Assembly: GCA_047495785.1 (NCBI GenBank) | Contig: JBLDXI010000007.1 | Location: 1,178,001 to 1,242,000 of the forward strand | Reading direction: 5' to 3' | DNA from: Lepidodermella squamata | Lineage: Eukaryota; Gastrotricha | DNA length: 64,000 nt | Shown here: positions 59,800 through 64,000 of the stretch, one piece after another | Position numbering within the stretch: the stretch's first letter is position 1 | Layout of the letters: every line of letters begins with the position of its first letter | Program-made: the position numbers and the translations under genes | The notes under the pieces: generated by a model | Seen by the model: only the letters and a program-made list of their open reading frames with translations | What the model was told of the DNA's origin: nothing | The model's database searches: none

Positions 59800-59927
59800 A
59801 CCCGTGTCATTTTTCGCACGAGACCCGTTACGTATGGCGATACGCCACAGCCGGGTCGAAAGCCGGGCGTCCCGGTTCAGATAGTCTCACCTTACATAAC
59901 GGGTCTCGTGCGAAAAATGACACGGGT
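59800..59927. mobile_element. Short foldback/MITE-like element
   Basis: Perfect 31-bp inverted arms (ACCCGTGTCATTTTTCGCAC onward at 59800-59830; partner 59897-59927) around a GC-rich centre with GCCGGGTCG/GCCGGGCG words. The last codons of the RING-ankyrin frame read into the right arm. Confidence 0.75.
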
Positions 59928-62108
59928 TACGGACTAGGTTTTTAATATAGGCGAAAACCGTGTCAGATCTTAGAGTGATGGATAGCAGATATTTGACAAT
60001 CTCGATATTTCGTGATACAGTCGCAGTTGCTAACAACACTTCATCCCGACCTGCTTTCTTAGAATTCAAAATTTCACGGTCAGCTTCGATGAGAACCTTC
60101 AAAGACTCGAGATGGCCCTCTTCAGCTGTGATATGGGCCGGAGTCATTTTGCTGAAGTCTAGCAACCTGGTTTTCGCACCTTTCTCAACTAGAAGTTTGA
60201 CACCAGGTAGGTAACCAAAGGAAGCGACGCGATGGAGGGCAGTTACATCGCCGAAATTTGTTGCATTGATGTCGACCCGCATTTCATCGATTAAATACCG
60301 CATGACTTCAACACTCTCGCCCTCACAGGCGTTGAGCAAGGGCGTTCGTTTGTAGAACTCTCGAGCATCGGCCAGTATCGGTTCAATCTCGCATAGCAGT
60401 TTCACGATTTCGAGATGACCATTAAAACAACCGAGATGAATCGTCAAAGTGTATTCGTCTTCCTCCTCAGTGTTCTCTCGAGCATTGTTTCGAGCCGTTG
60501 CCCAAATATCGGCGCCGTGTTCTTCGATTAGGTAACGCGCTAATTCAAGATGGCCGTTTTCGCAGGCAAGGTGTAAAATTCGGTAGCTTTTGTTCCATGC
60601 ATCCGCATACTCAACAGCGTATTTCACGCAATCAGGCGGTAAATCTTCGAAAATTCGCTTGATTTTTTGTAAGTTACCAGCAGCTGCCAGGTCATGCAAA
60701 GCTCTTACCATGGGAGGGGCACGCTGTGAACACAGAATCAAAAAGCTAGAATATTAAAATGAAGAATTAAAAAGTGACGGTAGGTAAATCTAAGACAATC
60801 GTTCAATCCATATCTTTCTTGAGCTCATCTGGGATGCTAATCAAATTTCTGTTAATTTCTCATGGAAGCCTGTAATACGATTGTTTCAGATTGTAGGAAA
60901 ACATCCAAAAGTGCATTCCACGACAGATAATTCGTCAAATTTGCGGAAATGTGAACCATTGTTCTGGGGTCCAAATATTTGAACTGCAAAAATGAGGTTC
61001 CAGCACTAAATTACAGCTTAGCACAAAATTGTTCAGATTCTTTGCGATAACGGCTTTTTCCGTTTTTGATACTGATACTGATACTGATACTGATACTGAT
61101 CCGATACTGATGCTCGCCCTGAACCTAGGATTTTTATCTCAGCTACATGGTGCTCTAAGCTACGTAGCAGAAAGATCGATGTAGGTTTCGAAGCCGGTTG
61201 ATATCGGGAAAATCACTTATTTGTAAAATGGATACTTGGAATCAATGAGGTATATCGGTTAGGCATGATAACAAAAAATAGAGATTCTAGCGAAGACTAG
61301 AAACTCGAAAAACATATTATTTCGGGGGAATTTAGTGCTAGAACCCTAAATTTAGGATAATGCACACTTGGCACACCCATTACCGTAAATATTCAAATAC
61401 AAGCCCAGGCGGCACTACAAAGAACATCAAAGTGCCGACAAAGGGCGCCGCCTGGGCTTCTATTTCGGAATTCACGGTATTCTGTCAAAAGTTCAAAATT
61501 ATAAATTAATGGAGGTTCTCACCTTCAAATTTGCCGAAATCGCACGAGCTTTTGAGCGTTGTGAACGAGACTGGCCGACATTTGTTTTATCGATCGAAAT
61601 ATTATTCATCATAATTTCGAAATCTTCATTCCTCTGAATAGCGTAGTTGGTTGGAAAACCTTTGAAAATAAAAAATTGCATTGTTGCAAGACCTTTTATT
61701 TCCCAGCCTTTGTGCAAGAGATAAGTACATAGGTCTACAAATATATTTCAAATCATTGTGAAATAAGGTTTAAAAAGCTCTTGAAATTCCCTAAGTTTTA
61801 TAAGGAGAAAATTAGGAGATAATGTGAAAGTTTGGGTCATATACCATCAGCACCGTCGGGCCCAAGCGAGTACTCGTAGCCACACTCTGGGCAGCTATAA
61901 TTCTCGGAAAATCCAATACATTCCTCGCAAATTTGATGACCACAATGAGGCAGCAACTTCAATGGTTCTCCGTCAGCGATCGACGTTCCACATTCCTGAC
62001 ATGTAAGCAACTATAAGATCGAAAATTACAACCTGAATCTGAAATATTGCTCGGAGAAAATATGGTACAACATACATTCCGGAAGTCATCATCTTCATCA
62101 GGATTCAT
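59887..62108 (-). CDS. RING-finger ankyrin-repeat protein, probable E3 ligase
   Basis: Four exons, 62108-62076, 62010-61845, 61659-61523 and 60723-59887, all GT-AG and in phase, give about 390 residues. Residues 12-60 form a RING: CQECGTSIADGEPLKLLPHC, GHQICEEC, SCPEC. A linker (FPTNYAIQRNEDFEIMMNNI) follows, as in TRIM-type RING proteins. Then about six ankyrin repeats, such as RILHLACENGHLELARYLIE, TPLLNACEGESVEVMRYLID and TPAHITAEEGHLESLKVLIE. By family knowledge the RING binds an E2 enzyme and the ankyrins bind substrate. The last about 18 residues come from the foldback element, so the original C-terminus is probably lost. Confidence 0.75.
60742..61500. repeat. Large intron with microsatellite and foldback element
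   Basis: Third intron of the RING-ankyrin gene. Contains (GATACT)n at about 61067-61108 and a foldback element at 61381-61479. The foldback has about 33-bp arms (TACCGTAAATATTC... and ...GAATTCACGGTA, both with AAGCCCAGGCGGC inside) and an inner GGCACT/AGTGCC pair. A related half (TTACCGTAAATACCGAATTA) lies at about 62570. Confidence 0.75.
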
Positions 62109-63454
62109 TTATACAGGCGGAGAGAGCCGAAACTTGAATGAATGTGCGAATGAAGCCAAATTTGAGTTGGCTAACTTTTGAGCTGGGAACTGATAATCCT
62201 CAGTGTCTTTTGTTAATCCTGAGGTGAGTCTCAAGTGCTCGTCAAATCAACCCGCCATCTTGTGCAAACCAATATTTCTAATGGGTAAACTTCTTGACGA
62301 ACATCTGCACTTGCGTTTTTACTTCAACTAATAAGAAAATTATAATGAATTAACTTTAAGGCGAATAATAACACGACGAAAATATTTGCGAACTGACACA
62401 AATTTTCGGCTTGATTTCGGCTAGTTAGTTGAGTTTATCTCACATGATGAAGAACTGCCAAAACTGCCTTTACGAGGTGCGACAATGCCGATTAACGCCG
62501 ATTAGCCCGATTATTATTTTCATCGGGGTGAGTTTTTTTTTAGATTTTTTCACAAGCAAATTACCGTAAATACCGAATTATAAGGCACTGCCTTATATTT
62601 TTTCGTAGGGTATTTCCAGAAAATTGAATTGCTCGCCTGCCCATATTTGAATAATCTAGAGTAATATAGAGCAGTGCGCGAAGTAGGATCCTCGAACTAG
62701 GGGGTATTTTCATGCCCTAATTCCCCTGTGGTCCCCCTGTGGTTTTTTGGGGGATTTTCCGCTGCGGCCTGACGAAGCGAAGCTTGACGGAGAAAATCCG
62801 GAGAAATTTGGTCCAACCGGGTAAAATAACGAAAATTACCGAACCAGTTACCATCGGAATTTTCCACCGCTGCATTATCTATTATCTATTTCTTCACTAA
62901 TTGCGCAACCTCTGGGACACGCCGTAATTCCTAATTAGCGACGTTATTACAGCTAATTAGCTGTAAGTATATCTCACAACTCACAAGTGGTGAGAGAACG
63001 GGCTTTTTAGAGTTGTGACCATTTTTGGCAACGGAGTTTCTGGCATAATTCAGCAAGAAAATTCTATTCATTTGGAACGTTAAAAATTCAAGACAATTTA
63101 GCTGAGTTTTCGTAGGTTCATCTGTCGGGCTCATCAATTGAGCTGAATTTTTGCAATTATTTCGATACTGTATAAATAAAAACTGAATTGATTTGTTTGG
63201 GAATCGCTTTTTTGTCGAAATTTCAAAATGACCTCGGTGTTTTACAATTTTCATGGCTTATCAAGCGCGGAGAAAACTACGCTGGCAACTTGCCGAGCTG
63301 ATCGACTTGTTCACGACTATATAGCAATAACAATTGATATTTTGATCCCGAATTTAATTTCCGCGCGCATAAGTATTTGTTTTACTGAAGAATTTCATTC
63401 CCACGCGGTAGCTTATGAAAAAACTCACTGTATTTTTATTCTATTAAAAGAAAC
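62109..63454. other. Intergenic; dispersed repeat only
   Basis: Includes the GCGAAGTAGGATCCTCGAAC / TAGGGGGTATTTT repeat at about 62672-62712 (also at 47347) and the half foldback near 62570. The open frames 62931-63254 (minus) and 63228-63518 (plus) are not supported by any motif. Confidence 0.5.
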
Positions 63455-63772
63455 ATGTTTCAGGTTAACAGAATATTTTTTTCAATTGCTGCTTTGGTCT
63501 GTCTTTCAGGCGGCTTAGCAGCGAATGTCCTTCTTCCAGAGTTTTCATTTTCTGGCAAAGATACAGGTAATAATTGCCGAAATGCAACAGGAATGTCCCG
63601 AAGAGCTGTCAATTTTCAGACAAGGAAAATTGGTATTTTTTATCGAAAAATACGCTAGGTACTCGCGAGTTGCCCATTCAACCTGCCGGGGCCTCTGGTT
63701 TCCCCTTCTACAAAGCGGAATGGGCGGCTTACGCTGTAATTTCAAAAAAGGTCCAAACAATATTAGCTGAAA
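63455..63772 (+). CDS. Possible secreted-protein exons at the window edge (partial)
   Basis: ATG at 63455 opens a signal-peptide-like stretch (VNRIFFSIAALVCLSGGLAA). Further on, coherent text appears in shifted frames (IAEMQQECPEELSIF; then FPFYKAEWAAYAVISKKVQT), consistent with short exons or a frameshift. The exon structure could not be resolved and the gene may continue beyond the window. Low confidence. Confidence 0.25.
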
Positions 63773-64000
63773 TAATTTAATTTAATTTTCCTTATTTTTA
63801 TTTGAAGATGCTGAAAAATGTAGATGGATTGTTTCTGAGTGTTTCACTAAATATTGACCCTAACAAGCAATCAGACGGACTGCTTGTCTTCATTTTAAAA
63901 CCTGATTCGCTGCAAGCTTTTGACGAATGTAAATCTATAAAATTACTGCGTAATCTCATTCATTTCTTTTGACCTAATTCAGTCGAAGCATGCAATGTTT

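Overview
The window is eukaryotic: genes are split by short GT-AG introns (mostly 49-90 bp), metazoan families are present (Cys-loop ligand-gated channels, three-finger/Ly6-type secreted proteins, ankyrin, RING and SANT-like domains), and transposons are abundant. A small-genome invertebrate is the best guess. The species cannot be named from this sequence.

The central feature is a nest of two Maverick/Polinton elements (virus-like, self-synthesising DNA transposons). The outer element (8834-45805) sits in the Cys-loop exon of a ligand-gated channel gene. It has a 6-bp target duplication AACTTG and 266-bp terminal inverted repeats (TIRs) that read as identical. The inner element (22209-40814) sits in the outer element's DNA polymerase gene, with a 6-bp duplication GTTAAC and diverged TIRs. 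Without the inner copy the outer is about 18.4 kb; the inner is 18.6 kb. Both keep the same core in the same order: membrane protein, fibre-like protein, VLTF3-like zinc protein, small zinc ribbon, adenovirus-type protease, two small virion-precursor candidates, double-jelly-roll major capsid, penton, a charged protein, packaging ATPase, a fused phospholipase A2-integrase-chromodomain protein, an AT-hook protein and protein-primed PolB. Most of the capsid-side genes lie on the minus strand, each preceded by a TCTA box about 8-18 nt before the ATG. The host-like, spliced genes lie in the arms: Ly6-like genes in both left arms and one unknown three-exon gene in the outer right arm. Codon phase across both target duplications is preserved, so the split channel gene and split PolB are interrupted but otherwise open.

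Left flank (1-8833): a PIF/Harbinger-type transposase (minus) diverges from a SANT-like DNA-binding gene (plus), the usual two genes of such a transposon. A 1.2-kb TA-flanked element carrying a broken ankyrin gene sits in the transposase intron. Next comes the 5' half of channel gene A.

Right flank (45806-64000): the 3' half of channel A, then an intact tandem paralogue (channel B) with duplicated flanks. Beyond these lie decayed genes, an ankyrin exon, a cysteine-rich protein with a broken second copy beside it, a 1004-residue zinc-finger protein of a transposon-like family, a small MYND-like zinc-finger gene ending in a snap-back palindrome, and a four-exon RING-ankyrin gene. Foldback elements, tRNA-like repeats and minisatellites are scattered throughout.
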